From: JAJEFO01 sp022819605 | Lineage (GTDB): Bacteria > Pseudomonadota > Alphaproteobacteria > Rhodobacterales > Rhodobacteraceae | Assembly: GCA_965221545.1 (NCBI GenBank) | Contig: OZ244901.1 | Coordinates: forward strand, 4,588,001-4,652,000 | Direction: 5' to 3' | DNA length: 64,000 bases | In this document: positions 44,426 to 52,958 of the stretch, piece by piece | Layout: each line of letters opens with the position of its first letter | Position numbering within the stretch: position 1 is the first letter of the stretch | Notes under the pieces: generated by a model | Databases searched by the model: none | Told to the model about the DNA's origin: nothing | Seen by the model: only the letters and a program-made list of their open reading frames with translations | Translations under genes and position numbers: made by a program

Positions 44426-45331
44426 AACCAGAAGCGAGTTGAGCTCATCTCCCGCTATGACGACGCTGCCGCCAAACGCCTTCTTGATCATGCCGCCGGC
44501 CTTTGTGGTCGGGTCACTCACGATTTCCGCAATTGCAGAGGAAATCGCGCCGGCCGCGTCAACGTCCATGTTCGCGGGTCCGACAATGACGAACTGGCCA
44601 TCAGCGTTGTATTCCACGCCGAATGCGTCCAGCGTCGGCGCATCGGGCGTCTGCACTAGGGGCACCGAGAGGGCAGACGCCAGGTTGACCAGGTCACTTG
44701 CCGCCACGCCTTTGGCCTGAATGCCGGCCATGAAGCCCACGTCCATGTCGCCCGCGTTTACGCCGTCCATGACGGCCTTGCCGCCCTGAACGGAAATGAT
44801 GTTGAAGTCGACGCCGTTTTCGCGGCCGACGATATAGGCGAGATCGGCCAGGCGCGGCGACATCACGCCAAAGCGGATTTCCGCGCCGCCCTTGGCAGCC
44901 TCGATCACGTCGGCGAGCGTCTTGTAGCCGCTGTCTGCCTTGGACACGATTCCCATCTGGAAGCCTGCCGTTGTCGTCAGCCCGGTAAAGTCGGTAGGCG
45001 ACAGGCCGGACCCTTTCGCGGCAGCCATGTTGTAGCCGAGGGTTTCTGTAACGAGAATTGCGATCGCGGTGCCGTCGGCAGGCCGGTCCTTCAGCGCCAG
45101 AGCGGCGTTGATGCCGCCCTTGCCGGTCACCTGCTCGGGGATGATCTTCCATCCGTGGCGTGCCTCGAGCTCTTCTGCGATCAGGCGTGCCTGGGCGTCG
45201 GCCCCGCCGCCGGCCCGGAACGCGATGATCATCTTGACGGGTCCGGGCGGCGTCCAGTCCGCTGCCAGAGCGCTCGACGCGGCAGCGAGCAGGCCAAGTG
45301 CCGCCACGGCGGCTTTCAACAGTCGTGTCAT
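44414..45331 (-). CDS. tctC: Tripartite tricarboxylate transporter substrate-binding protein
   Basis: Periplasmic binding protein of 305 aa from ATG 45331; signal peptide ends near ALA-A (residue 23). Typical TctC features are WTPPGPVKMIIAFRAGGGADAQARLIAEEL, VTGKGGINAALALKDRPADGTAI and a Gly/Asp-rich C-terminal half. The final codons and the stop coincide with the edge of repeat copy B, so the natural C-terminus may have been altered slightly. It is the first gene of the operon behind the 45.4-kb palindrome. Confidence 0.92.
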   Translation of the reverse strand: MTRLLKAAVAALGLLAAASSALAADWTPPGPVKMIIAFRAGGGADAQARLIAEELEARHGWKIIPEQVTGKGGINAALALKDRPADGTAIAILVTETLGYNMAAAKGSGLSPTDFTGLTTTAGFQMGIVSKADSGYKTLADVIEAAKGGAEIRFGVMSPRLADLAYIVGRENGVDFNIISVQGGKAVMDGVNAGDMDVGFMAGIQAKGVAASDLVNLASALSVPLVQTPDAPTLDAFGVEYNADGQFVIVGPANMDVDAAGAISSAIAEIVSDPTTKAGGMIKKAFGGSVVIAGDELNSLLVAAS

Positions 45332-45393
45332 TGATTCAGGTCCTCCCAAGATTCAGATTCCGTCCAGTTGCACACAGCTTGGCCGACAGGTCT

Positions 45394-45423
45394 ACGAAAA
45401 AGTTGACCCGTCAACCTTTTCGT
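45394..45423. promoter_or_regulatory. 30-bp palindromic operator between tctC and marR
   Basis: Arms ACGAAAAAGTTGAC and GTCAACCTTTTCGT flank a central CC; 13 of 14 arm positions are self-complementary. It lies 63 bases before the tctC start and 30 bases before the marR start, the place for a MarR dimer to control both directions. A -10-like match is not obvious. Confidence 0.7.
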
Positions 45424-45452
45424 GAAACCCTGCCGGCATCCGGGAGGAGCAG

Positions 45453-45932
45453 ATGGACGATTCCCTGTCGCCACAGGCAGGTCAGCTGGAAAGGCCGCTG
45501 GAGCTGCGCCTGACCTATCGCCTTGCACGGCTTCACGTGAAGCTGAACGCGCAGGCGACAAGGGTCCTCAAGCAGCATGGCGGGCTGACCCTGGTGCAAT
45601 GGCGAGTGCTCGTGATGCTGAATGCCTTCACGGAGACAACGGTCGGGCAGGTTGCCCGCATGACCCGCTTGGACAAGGCCCTCATCAGCAGAACCGTGAA
45701 GTCGCTGGTCCGGGCTGGGCTCGTGAAGGTCCGATCGGACGACTCGGACCAGCGGCGGCAGCTTCTTTCGATGACTGCGTCGGGTGCCCGCGTCTTCGGC
45801 GAGGCCGCGCCGCACATGTATGCCCGCCAGAACGCCCTGCTGGAGTCCATGGACGCCACGCAACGCGAAGTCATGTTTGACGCCCTGGACCGGCTTGAGG
45901 ATGTCGCGGATCGGACCGACGCCTTCCGATGA
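45453..45932 (+). CDS. MarR family transcriptional regulator
   Basis: Winged-helix regulator of 159 aa. The core is LTLVQWRVLVMLNAF, TVGQVARMTRLDKALISRTVKSLVRAGLV (recognition helix) and the wing KVRSDDSDQRRQLLSMTASG. MarR proteins usually repress their own operon and lose DNA binding on ligand capture. The 30-bp palindrome upstream is the likely site. Its stop overlaps the sulfatase start by ATGA. Confidence 0.92.
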   Translation: MDDSLSPQAGQLERPLELRLTYRLARLHVKLNAQATRVLKQHGGLTLVQWRVLVMLNAFTETTVGQVARMTRLDKALISRTVKSLVRAGLVKVRSDDSDQRRQLLSMTASGARVFGEAAPHMYARQNALLESMDATQREVMFDALDRLEDVADRTDAFR

Positions 45933-47389
45933 CCTCGAATTTCCTGATCATAATGTCTGACGAGCATCAGGCCCGGGCGCTGGGATGTGCGAAGCATCCC
46001 TTGGCGAGAACGCCAAACCTCGACAAGCTCGCCAGTCGGGGAGTTCGCTTCACCAGCGCCTACACGCCTTCGCCCATCTGCGTGCCCGCACGCGCCAGCT
46101 TCGCGACCGGCCGGCATGTGCATCGGTTGCGGTGCTGGGACAACGCGATGCCCTACACGGGGAGCGTCCGGGGCTGGGGGCATGCGCTTCAGGACGCAGG
46201 AGTCCAGGTCGAGTCGATCGGAAAGCTGCATTATCGAGACGAGACGGATTCAACCGGCTTCGACAGGCAGCACGTGCCGATGCACGTGAAGGACGGGATT
46301 GGGCAGGTCTGGGGCTCGGTCCGCCGCGAGTCGGAACGTGTGATCAGGGAAGGCGACCGCATGCTCGGGCCGCACATCGGGCCCGGCGAGTCCGGCTACA
46401 CCCGATATGACGATGCCGTCGCCGGGCGTGCGGAGAGCTGGCTGGCCGATCGTGCCGCGTCTGGCGGTGACGGGCCCTGGTGCCTGTTTGTGGGGCTTGT
46501 GGCGCCGCACTTTCCCCTGATCGTCCCGCAACCCTTCTTTGAAATGTATCCCGCCGGCCGCCTGCCGGAAGTAAAGCTGCACCCGTCGGCGGGCTATCGC
46601 CGGCATCCATGGGTGGAAAGGCAAAACGAACTCATGAACAACGAGGAGAGGTTTCGGGATCCGGCGGAAAGACTTGCGGCGATGTCGGCCTACTACGGGC
46701 TTTGTTCCTGGATGGATCACAATGTCGGGCGCATCCTGGATGCACTGGCGGCGAGCGGCATGGAGGACAGCACGACGATCGCCTACACGTCGGATCACGG
46801 CGACAATGTCGGGGCGCGCGGACTTTGGGGCAAGTCGAACTTCTACGAGGAAAGCGTTGCCGTGCCCCTGATCATGGCAGGACCGGACGTGCCAAGGGGC
46901 ACTTGCGACACGCCGGTGAGCCTGCTGGACCTGTCGCAGACGCTTGCGGATCATTTCGGGTGCGAGATCGATGCGGCAGCCGGCGCGGAGTCACTGGCCG
47001 CGATTGCCGCGCGGCCGGAAGAGACGGAGCGCGCAGTCTTCAGCGAATACCATGCCGTAGGCTCGATTTCGGGCGGCTTCATGCTGCGGCGCGGCCGCTG
47101 GAAGCTGAACTACTACGTCGGATTCGCACCGGAGCTCTTCGACCTCGCCACGGACCCGGAAGAGATGACTGACCTTGCATCCGATCCCGGTCACGCGGGA
47201 ATCCTTGCGGAACTTGAGACCGAACTGCGAGCCGTCTGCGATCCCGAAGAGGTCAGCGCCCAGGCCTTCGCGGACCAGGATGCGCTGATTGCGGGTCACG
47301 GGGGGCTTGAGGCGGCTCTCGGACTCGGCGCGCCGGGCGCCACCCCGCCTCCTGAAGATGGTCAGGCATCAACCCGACCTGACGCGTGA
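45929..47389 (+). CDS. Sulfatase, formylglycine (Cys) type, copy 2
   Basis: Type I sulfatase of 486 aa, no signal peptide. MTSNFLIIMSDEHQARALG carries the first Asp; Cys51 in SPICVPARASFATG fits CxPxR; TSDHGDNVGARGLWGKSNFYEE holds the second metal region. It is clearly diverged from the sulfatase at 39.6 kb (different DHGD context and C-terminus), so it is not a recent duplicate. Translation is coupled to marR, which suggests regulation with the tct genes. Confidence 0.88.
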   Translation: MTSNFLIIMSDEHQARALGCAKHPLARTPNLDKLASRGVRFTSAYTPSPICVPARASFATGRHVHRLRCWDNAMPYTGSVRGWGHALQDAGVQVESIGKLHYRDETDSTGFDRQHVPMHVKDGIGQVWGSVRRESERVIREGDRMLGPHIGPGESGYTRYDDAVAGRAESWLADRAASGGDGPWCLFVGLVAPHFPLIVPQPFFEMYPAGRLPEVKLHPSAGYRRHPWVERQNELMNNEERFRDPAERLAAMSAYYGLCSWMDHNVGRILDALAASGMEDSTTIAYTSDHGDNVGARGLWGKSNFYEESVAVPLIMAGPDVPRGTCDTPVSLLDLSQTLADHFGCEIDAAAGAESLAAIAARPEETERAVFSEYHAVGSISGGFMLRRGRWKLNYYVGFAPELFDLATDPEEMTDLASDPGHAGILAELETELRAVCDPEEVSAQAFADQDALIAGHGGLEAALGLGAPGATPPPEDGQASTRPDA

Positions 47390-47405
47390 TGATGACGGGC
47401 TAGCG

Positions 47406-47974
47406 CTATCGTCCCAGAGCGTAGAACTCGTCGTTCGGGCGCATGGACGTGAAATTCGCCATCCTGTTGCTCATCGCAAAAAACGCGGAAATCCCGGCGA
47501 TGTCCCAGATGTCCTCGTCGCTGAAGCCATGTTCCCGCAGCGCCTCGAAATCCGCGTCGCAAATCGTTCGGGAGTCGTTTGACACCTTCAGGGCAAAATC
47601 AAGCATCGCCTTCTGGCGGGGCGTGATGTCGGCCTTGCGATGGTTCACCGAGATCTGGTCCGCGATGGTCGGGCTCTTTGCGCGTATCCGAAGAATGGCG
47701 CCATGCGCGATCACGCAGTACTGGCAGCCGTTGTCGCTGGACGTGGCAACGACGATCATTTCGCGCTCGGCCAGGGTCAGCTGCCTTCTCGCTCCATCAG
47801 GGCATCGTGATACGCCATGAATGCCCTGAACTCGTCCGGCCGGTGCGCCAGGACAAGAAAGACGTTCGGAACGAACCCGGCCTTCTCCTGAACCGCCAGA
47901 ACAACCTCCCTGATATCGTCAGGCATGTCCTTGATGTCGGGAACGGGGTATCGGCTGACGGGCTTTCCGGTCAT
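47406..47974 (-). pseudogene. AhpD-like peroxidase-related protein, frameshifted
   Basis: The N-terminal half (ATG 47974: MTGKPVSRYPVPDIKDMPDD... AYHDALMEREGS) stops at 47777, while the continuation QLTLAEREMIVVATSSDNGCQYCVIAHG... to DEFYALGR at 47406 is in the next frame. One base is missing near 47780-47790. The joined protein would be a complete carboxymuconolactone decarboxylase/AhpD-fold enzyme with the CxxCxxxH redox motif. A sequencing error or a fresh mutation are both possible; the C-terminal piece alone has an ATG at 47759 and could be made as a fragment. Confidence 0.8.
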
Positions 47975-48016
47975 GGCCTTGCTCTCCTCCTCGTGGCTCC
48001 TGCATCCATCGGGAAT

Positions 48017-48430
48017 TCACGTCTTCCCGCTGCGCGGTTCTGGTCTTTCGACGGGGCCGCCGAGCTTTTCCCAGGACGAGAAGCCGTCCTTCAGGTGCGC
48101 GGCCTCGAACCCCATGTCCTTGAGCGTGGCAACGGTAAGGGCCGACCGCCATCCGCTTGCGCAGTGAAACACGTACTTCTTGCCCTCCTGTCCGAACACC
48201 TCCTTGAAGTACGGGCTTTCTGGGTCAATCCAGAATTCGACCATGCCGCGGGGCGCATGCACGCTGCCGGGAATGAAGCCCGTCTTCTCGCGCTCGCGAA
48301 TGTCACGGATGTCAACGATGACGACGTTCGGGTCGTCGACGGCTGCGACCAGGTCCGGAGTTTCGACCTCGTCAATCCGGGCGCGTGCCTCGGCTACCAT
48401 TTGTGCGGACGTCTTTCTGAGGGTCGGCAT
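48017..48430 (-). CDS. Rhodanese-like domain protein
   Basis: Single rhodanese domain of 137 aa. VVIVDIRDIREREKTGFIPGSVHAPRG is the CDC25/rhodanese N-terminal motif and the catalytic cysteine is in YVFHCASGWRSALT. Sulfur transfer from thiosulfate or a persulfide is the family reaction; the specific partner is unknown. It lies 42 bases upstream of the AhpD-like gene on the same strand, probably in one unit. Confidence 0.88.
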   Translation of the reverse strand: MPTLRKTSAQMVAEARARIDEVETPDLVAAVDDPNVVIVDIRDIREREKTGFIPGSVHAPRGMVEFWIDPESPYFKEVFGQEGKKYVFHCASGWRSALTVATLKDMGFEAAHLKDGFSSWEKLGGPVERPEPRSGKT

Positions 48431-48727
48431 GGATCGAGCCCCGTCATTCGAGATGCGGTCTTCATGTTACTGGCACGCGTGCGGTTGTGCGGCAAGAGTG
48501 CCGAAGCACGGGACAACTGCCGACATGAGCACTGATGGCCGCATCAGGCCAAGCCAGGAATGCGTTGCTGGAGATTGAATGAAGAATGCGACATTGCGTG
48601 GGCGGCCGGGCACTCTTGCGGGAAGTGCACGGGAAGTTCATGCGCGCGAGAAGGATGCCGGAATGGATGTGGTGGCCTTCGCGCAAATTCCCCTTGCAAA
48701 GCAGGGCGGGTCGGCCAAGCATTGAGC
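48431..48727. other. Intergenic region between divergent rhodanese and PhyH genes
   Basis: 297 bases with no supported gene. An in-frame extension of the PhyH ORF to 48560 is Cys- and Gly-rich and unlike the family, so it was not accepted. Confidence 0.4.
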
Positions 48728-49570
48728 ATGACCAATCCATGCCTCGCGCAATCAGACATCGACTCCTTTCGGCGCGACGGAGTTGTGCTGATCAAGGGTC
48801 TATTCGTCGAACATGTTGATACCATTCGTGCGGGCATTGAGCGAAACATGGCGGAGCCCGGTCCTTATGCCGCCGAGAATCTCAAGTCAGGCGAGAGCGG
48901 GCGGTTCTTCGACGATTACTGCAACTGGACACGCATCCCGGAATTCGAGGAGGTACTGCGCCATTCTCCTGCTGCCGAGGTTGCCGCTGAACTCATGCAA
49001 TCGGATACGGCGCAATTCTTTCACGAGCATGTGCTGGTGAAGGAACCCGGCACTTCGAAACCCACGCCTTGGCATCAGGACGCACCATATTATTTCGTCG
49101 CAGGCCGACAGACCGTAAGCTTCTGGTCACCGGTCGACCCGGTCATCGATGCAACGCTCCGTTGCGTCGCTGGTTCGCATCTCTGGTCAAGGCCGGTGTT
49201 GCCGACACGTTGGCTGAACGAGGACAATTTCTACCCTGACGAAGATGCCTACATGCCCGTGCCCGATCCTGACGCAGAAGGCATGGAGATACGGGAATGG
49301 CCGATGCAGCCGGGCGACGCGGTTGCGTTCAGCTTTGACATGCTGCACGGAGCCCGAGGCAACGTCTCGACTGGCCGCCGACGTGCATTCTCTCTCCGTT
49401 TTGTCGGCGACGACGCACGCTACGTCGAACGACCGGGACGGACCTCTCCGCCGTTTCCCGGGCACGGAATGGTCCCTGGGGAGAGACTTCGAGAGGACTG
49501 GTTTCCGATTGTCTTCACGCGGAAAGGCGCGAAAGAGGATCCAGCTTCGGTTGCCATAAGCTCCGTGTAG
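48728..49570 (+). CDS. PhyH (phytanoyl-CoA dioxygenase) family oxygenase
   Basis: Fe(II)/2-oxoglutarate dioxygenase of 280 aa from ATG 48728. The iron triad is visible: His116 and Asp118 in TPWHQDAPYY and His207 in FDMLHGARGN; Arg219 in GRRRAFSLRF suits 2-oxoglutarate binding. Start and length are typical. Bacterial members hydroxylate diverse small molecules, so the substrate cannot be named. It faces a Rieske oxygenase gene across 323 bases, and the two may act on related compounds. Confidence 0.87.
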   Translation: MTNPCLAQSDIDSFRRDGVVLIKGLFVEHVDTIRAGIERNMAEPGPYAAENLKSGESGRFFDDYCNWTRIPEFEEVLRHSPAAEVAAELMQSDTAQFFHEHVLVKEPGTSKPTPWHQDAPYYFVAGRQTVSFWSPVDPVIDATLRCVAGSHLWSRPVLPTRWLNEDNFYPDEDAYMPVPDPDAEGMEIREWPMQPGDAVAFSFDMLHGARGNVSTGRRRAFSLRFVGDDARYVERPGRTSPPFPGHGMVPGERLREDWFPIVFTRKGAKEDPASVAISSV

Positions 49571-49893
49571 CAAGCAACCAAGCCACGAGACAGCACACTG
49601 AGAGTGCGCAAGATCTTGTGTGGCAACCTGGCCGCGTGGGCACTTCCGCACGCAGCAGGGTTTTGTGCATCCCAAGGCCGGTCAGACGATGTTGATCTTG
49701 CGGAGGGACGTGTCGGCGGTATGGCGCTCGACCTGGTGCAGATCGCAAATTTTGCCAGTTTGACCTGTAGCGTATGGCCGATCCACCATGAGCCAAGTTG
49801 ATTGCACGATCCCGCTCACAAAGCCGGAGACCGACGGCGTGCATGCTTGACCGGGTCGAAGGCGAGGTCTGCTTGGTCTGGCGGGAATGGTCG
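49571..49893. other. Convergent intergenic region (323 bp), no supported gene
   Basis: Between the ends of the PhyH and Rieske genes. A 65-codon frame at 49604-49801 plus and a long minus frame have no recognised content. No clear hairpin with a T run was found. Confidence 0.4.
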
Positions 49894-50979
49894 TTACCCG
49901 GTTCGGGCTCGAGCCTGGTCAGCCTGCTCAGGACTGCTTGAATTGGCGGACTCTTTGAATTCAAGGCGCTCGTCTGCCAAGAGGAGCTTCCCGCCCGGAT
50001 AGAACTGCTCGCAGTAACGTCGGAACTTCATGATTTCGCCGTCCGAACGGCAGAGAAGCGGACGGGTCCGGAATGTCTTTCTGCGCCAAATGACGACATC
50101 CTGCATGACGTCGTGTCTTTGAGCGGAAATCAGGATCTTGTTCAGGATCCATGTGCGCAGCCTCACGGGAAGGAAGCGCATGCCGGCGATCGGCCGCTTC
50201 GGACTCTTCAGCAGCCGCACCTGGCTGACCAATGTCACTTCAATGTCCGTGCCGTCGATCGGTGTTGCCAGCACCCACAGCCGAGAATCGATGCCGATCG
50301 AATGCTCGCGAATGTCGACGATGGAATACCCAAGCCCATGTATGCTGCTGACGGCAGATACATCATACTTGAAGATCTCCTGGCCCGCGAATGCCCGGGT
50401 CCGCTTGAAGTCAAAGCTGCCCTTGAGGCAGGCACCTTCGATCACGAGCGGGCCCACCCTGCCGACGCTGTCGTAGCCGTGAACGTATCGCAAGTGTCCA
50501 AGATCGACGGAGTTTTCGGTTGTCTCCTGCGGATGTCCTGCAAACCTGATGCTGCGGATCTCAAGTTCGCTCCAATCGTGCCCGCGCGGCGGCAGTGCCG
50601 GGATCTGCCATTGGGGCGGTCGATCACCGATGCCATGCCAGGCAAGGATCATTCCCGCGATCTCGGTCGTTTCGAACACCCGCAACCTGGCGGACTTCGG
50701 CGGGGGTGCGTATGGCGTCGCGACACATCGGCCGGTGGAATCGTACTCGAACCCGTGAAACGGACAGACCAGGCAACCATTGCGCACCCGTCCCCCGGCA
50801 TCAGGACTCAAGTCGGCACCCAGGTGCGGACAGACAGCCTCGGCCACGCAGACGTCGCCTGCATCGTTGCACCAGGCTACCACCTGATTGCCGAGCCAGG
50901 TCCTTTGCAGGAGGCCAGACCTTTCGATCGCCTTGCGCTCTGCGACGAAATACCAACCCTCCGGAAACGGATTGAGCAT
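49894..50979 (-). CDS. Rieske non-haem iron oxygenase (terminal oxygenase-like)
   Basis: Protein of 361 aa. The Rieske [2Fe-2S] ligands are Cys50/His52 (AVCPHLGAD) and Cys72/His75 (VCPFHGFEYD). The mononuclear iron site follows the N-x2-D-x2-H-x4-H pattern at residues 156-167 (ENSVDLGHLRYVHG). This arrangement recalls the KshA/DAF-36-Neverland branch that acts on sterols and related hydrophobic substrates; that is inference from motif style only. No reductase or ferredoxin gene is adjacent, so electrons must come from elsewhere. Confidence 0.85.
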   Translation of the reverse strand: MLNPFPEGWYFVAERKAIERSGLLQRTWLGNQVVAWCNDAGDVCVAEAVCPHLGADLSPDAGGRVRNGCLVCPFHGFEYDSTGRCVATPYAPPPKSARLRVFETTEIAGMILAWHGIGDRPPQWQIPALPPRGHDWSELEIRSIRFAGHPQETTENSVDLGHLRYVHGYDSVGRVGPLVIEGACLKGSFDFKRTRAFAGQEIFKYDVSAVSSIHGLGYSIVDIREHSIGIDSRLWVLATPIDGTDIEVTLVSQVRLLKSPKRPIAGMRFLPVRLRTWILNKILISAQRHDVMQDVVIWRRKTFRTRPLLCRSDGEIMKFRRYCEQFYPGGKLLLADERLEFKESANSSSPEQADQARARTG

Positions 50980-51504
50980 GACAACCTCATACCTGCATTG
51001 TCCGTGTCATGTCCATCAGGATGACAGTCACGCGCCAGCCGGCACCATTTTTCTGATACCACGAACGAAACGCCGAGAGATCGTCCAGCCTCGCTGCACG
51101 AAGGGACGCTGCTCACTGGCTCGACTCTCGTTCGCCCAATGTCGGTTCGGATGCCGTTGCTGACCTGCGATTCCCCCTGAGATCGAGGCAAATTCGGGCG
51201 AGCGGCGGCGTGCATGGATTCGAGCTGCGCGAAAATGGCGTCCCGCGTCGCGTGCACGTGCTGTGAATCACTGGTTCCGGCAGGCCTGCTCGTCGTGGCC
51301 GCCGCAAAGTCCACGGCCACCATCACGTGCCTTGCCGCCCACGTCGACGTCGCGCCGGTCGCCGGTCCCAGGGCGTGTCGCTTCACGTGGCAAGATGCAT
51401 GCGGACCGGACAGGGGACGCGTCATCGACGTGCAGGTTCAAATGGCCTTGCCATTCGTCCAAATGCCCTTAGTATTCCGTAAACTTTGCAGAAAGCGGGA
51501 AATT
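50980..51504. other. Divergent intergenic region (525 bp), no supported gene
   Basis: Between the Rieske gene and the tungstate-type transporter. Long open frames exist on both strands (for example 50877-51425 minus), but none shows conserved motifs. Promoters of both neighbours should be here. The AT-richer stretch near 51460-51510 directly precedes the permease. Confidence 0.4.
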
Positions 51505-52212
51505 TTGCAGCAAATTGGCGAAGCAATCGCACTGGCCTTCGGGCTTCTGCTCGCGGCGGACACGGATCTCCTCGAGATCGTGACACTGTCGCTGTATGTC
51601 AGCCTCTCGGCGACGTCGATCGCCTGCGTTCTGGGCCTGCCCCTTGGGGCGATCCTTGCGGTGACCCGGTTTCCGGGCCGTGGTCCGGTCCTTGTGCTGA
51701 TCAACGCGCTGATGGGCTTGCCGCCTGTCGTGGTCGGCCTGATCGTCTATCTCCATCTTTCGCGCTCGGGACCGCTGGGTTTCCTCGGGCTGCTCTATAC
51801 ACCGACCGCGATGATCATTGCGCAGACGATCCTCATTGCTCCCATCGTGGTGGCCTTGTCGCGCCAGGTCCTCGAAGACCTGCATCTCGAATATGCGGAG
51901 CAATTTCGTTCCCTTGCCCTTTCAGCACGTCAGGTCATCCAGGCGCTGCTCTGGGACGGACGCTTTGCGCTCTTCACCGTTGCTCTTGCCGGCTTCGGAC
52001 GGGCCGTGGCCGAGGTGGGGGCCGTCATGATCGTAGGCGGCAACATTGATCATCTGACGCGGGTCATGACGACCGCGATTACGCTTGAGACATCCCGGGG
52101 CAACCTGCCGCTCGCCCTGGCCCTCGGCATCGTGCTGCTCGCACTTGCCATGGCCGTGACGGCGGCGGTGCACGGGCTCCGCGCAGGAACCGCAGGACAG
52201 GCCGATGCCTGA
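51505..52212 (+). CDS. tupB: ABC transporter permease, tungstate type (TupB-like)
   Basis: Permease of about 235 aa if begun at TTG 51505; ATG 51463 and ATG 51442 are in-frame alternatives, so the start is uncertain. Five or six helices and the EAA-like loop AEQFRSLALSARQVIQALLWDGRFAL. Segments INALMGLPPVVVGLIVYLHLSRSGPLGFLGLLYTPTAM and GFGRAVAEVGAVMIVGGNI are typical of the TupB/WtpB-like branch. The stop overlaps the ATPase gene by eight bases. Confidence 0.85.
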   Translation: MQQIGEAIALAFGLLLAADTDLLEIVTLSLYVSLSATSIACVLGLPLGAILAVTRFPGRGPVLVLINALMGLPPVVVGLIVYLHLSRSGPLGFLGLLYTPTAMIIAQTILIAPIVVALSRQVLEDLHLEYAEQFRSLALSARQVIQALLWDGRFALFTVALAGFGRAVAEVGAVMIVGGNIDHLTRVMTTAITLETSRGNLPLALALGIVLLALAMAVTAAVHGLRAGTAGQADA

Positions 52213-52957
52213 GCGCGCGGGCGAGAACGGTGCGGCCGGAACGCGTGCGAGCCGAATCGAGGTCCGGGCACTGGCCTACGATGTGGCGGAGGCCAGGCTG
52301 ATCGACGTGCCCGCGCTCACTCTGGGACCGACCGGCACGACGGTCGTGATGGGTCCCAACGGCGCAGGCAAGAGCCTTCTTCTGCGCTTGATGCATGGGT
52401 TGATTCGTCCCTCTGCCGGAGAGATCCTGGTCGGGGGAAAGCCGCTTTCGCCAGCACAGTGCAAGGCGCAGGCCCTGGTGTTTCAGAAGCCCGTGCTCCT
52501 TCGGCGCTCGGTAGCAGCGAACATCGACTTCGTTCTCAAGGCTCGCGGCAAGGATCGAAGCCGCTGCCACGACCTGCTCGAGCGCGTGGACCTGGCCTCG
52601 CTGGCCGACCGTCCGGCCCGGCGCCTGTCCGGCGGCGAGCAGCAGCGACTGGCGATCGCGCGGGCGCTTGCGACCGAGCCGGACACGCTGTTTCTCGATG
52701 AGCCGACCGCCAGCCTCGATCCGGAATCCGTTCAGGCGATCGAAGGCATTGTCGCGGCGGCGGCCCGGGAGGGCGTCCGCATCATCTTCGTGACCCACGA
52801 CATCCAGCAGGCCCGGAGGCTGGCGGACGATGTCGTGTTCCTGAGCAACGGCCGCGTCGTCGAAGAAGCGCTGGCCGACGCCTTTTTCAACGGCCCTGAA
52901 ACGGATGTGGCGCGCGCCTACTTGTCAGGGCATCTCGACAGGCTCCTGGAGACATGA
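52205..52957 (+). CDS. tupC: ABC transporter ATPase, tungstate type (TupC-like)
   Basis: ATPase of 250 aa: Walker A MGPNGAGKSLLLRLMHG, Q-loop VFQKPVLLRRS, signature RLSGGEQQRLAIARALA, Walker B LFLDEPTASLD and H-loop VTHDIQQARRLADDV. No extra C-terminal TOBE/molybdate domain is present, which favours Tup-type over ModC. Overlaps tupB and is separated by one base from the binding-protein gene. Confidence 0.88.
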   Translation: MPERAGENGAAGTRASRIEVRALAYDVAEARLIDVPALTLGPTGTTVVMGPNGAGKSLLLRLMHGLIRPSAGEILVGGKPLSPAQCKAQALVFQKPVLLRRSVAANIDFVLKARGKDRSRCHDLLERVDLASLADRPARRLSGGEQQRLAIARALATEPDTLFLDEPTASLDPESVQAIEGIVAAAAREGVRIIFVTHDIQQARRLADDVVFLSNGRVVEEALADAFFNGPETDVARAYLSGHLDRLLET

Positions 52958-52958
52958 A

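Noticed and set aside
39565..47389. The two sulfatases as a recent duplication
   Set aside because: Their sequences differ strongly outside the CxPxR and metal motifs.
49571..49893. Possible transposase remnant between the PhyH and Rieske genes
   Set aside because: Open frames exist on both strands but no DDE or HTH motif or terminal repeat could be found.
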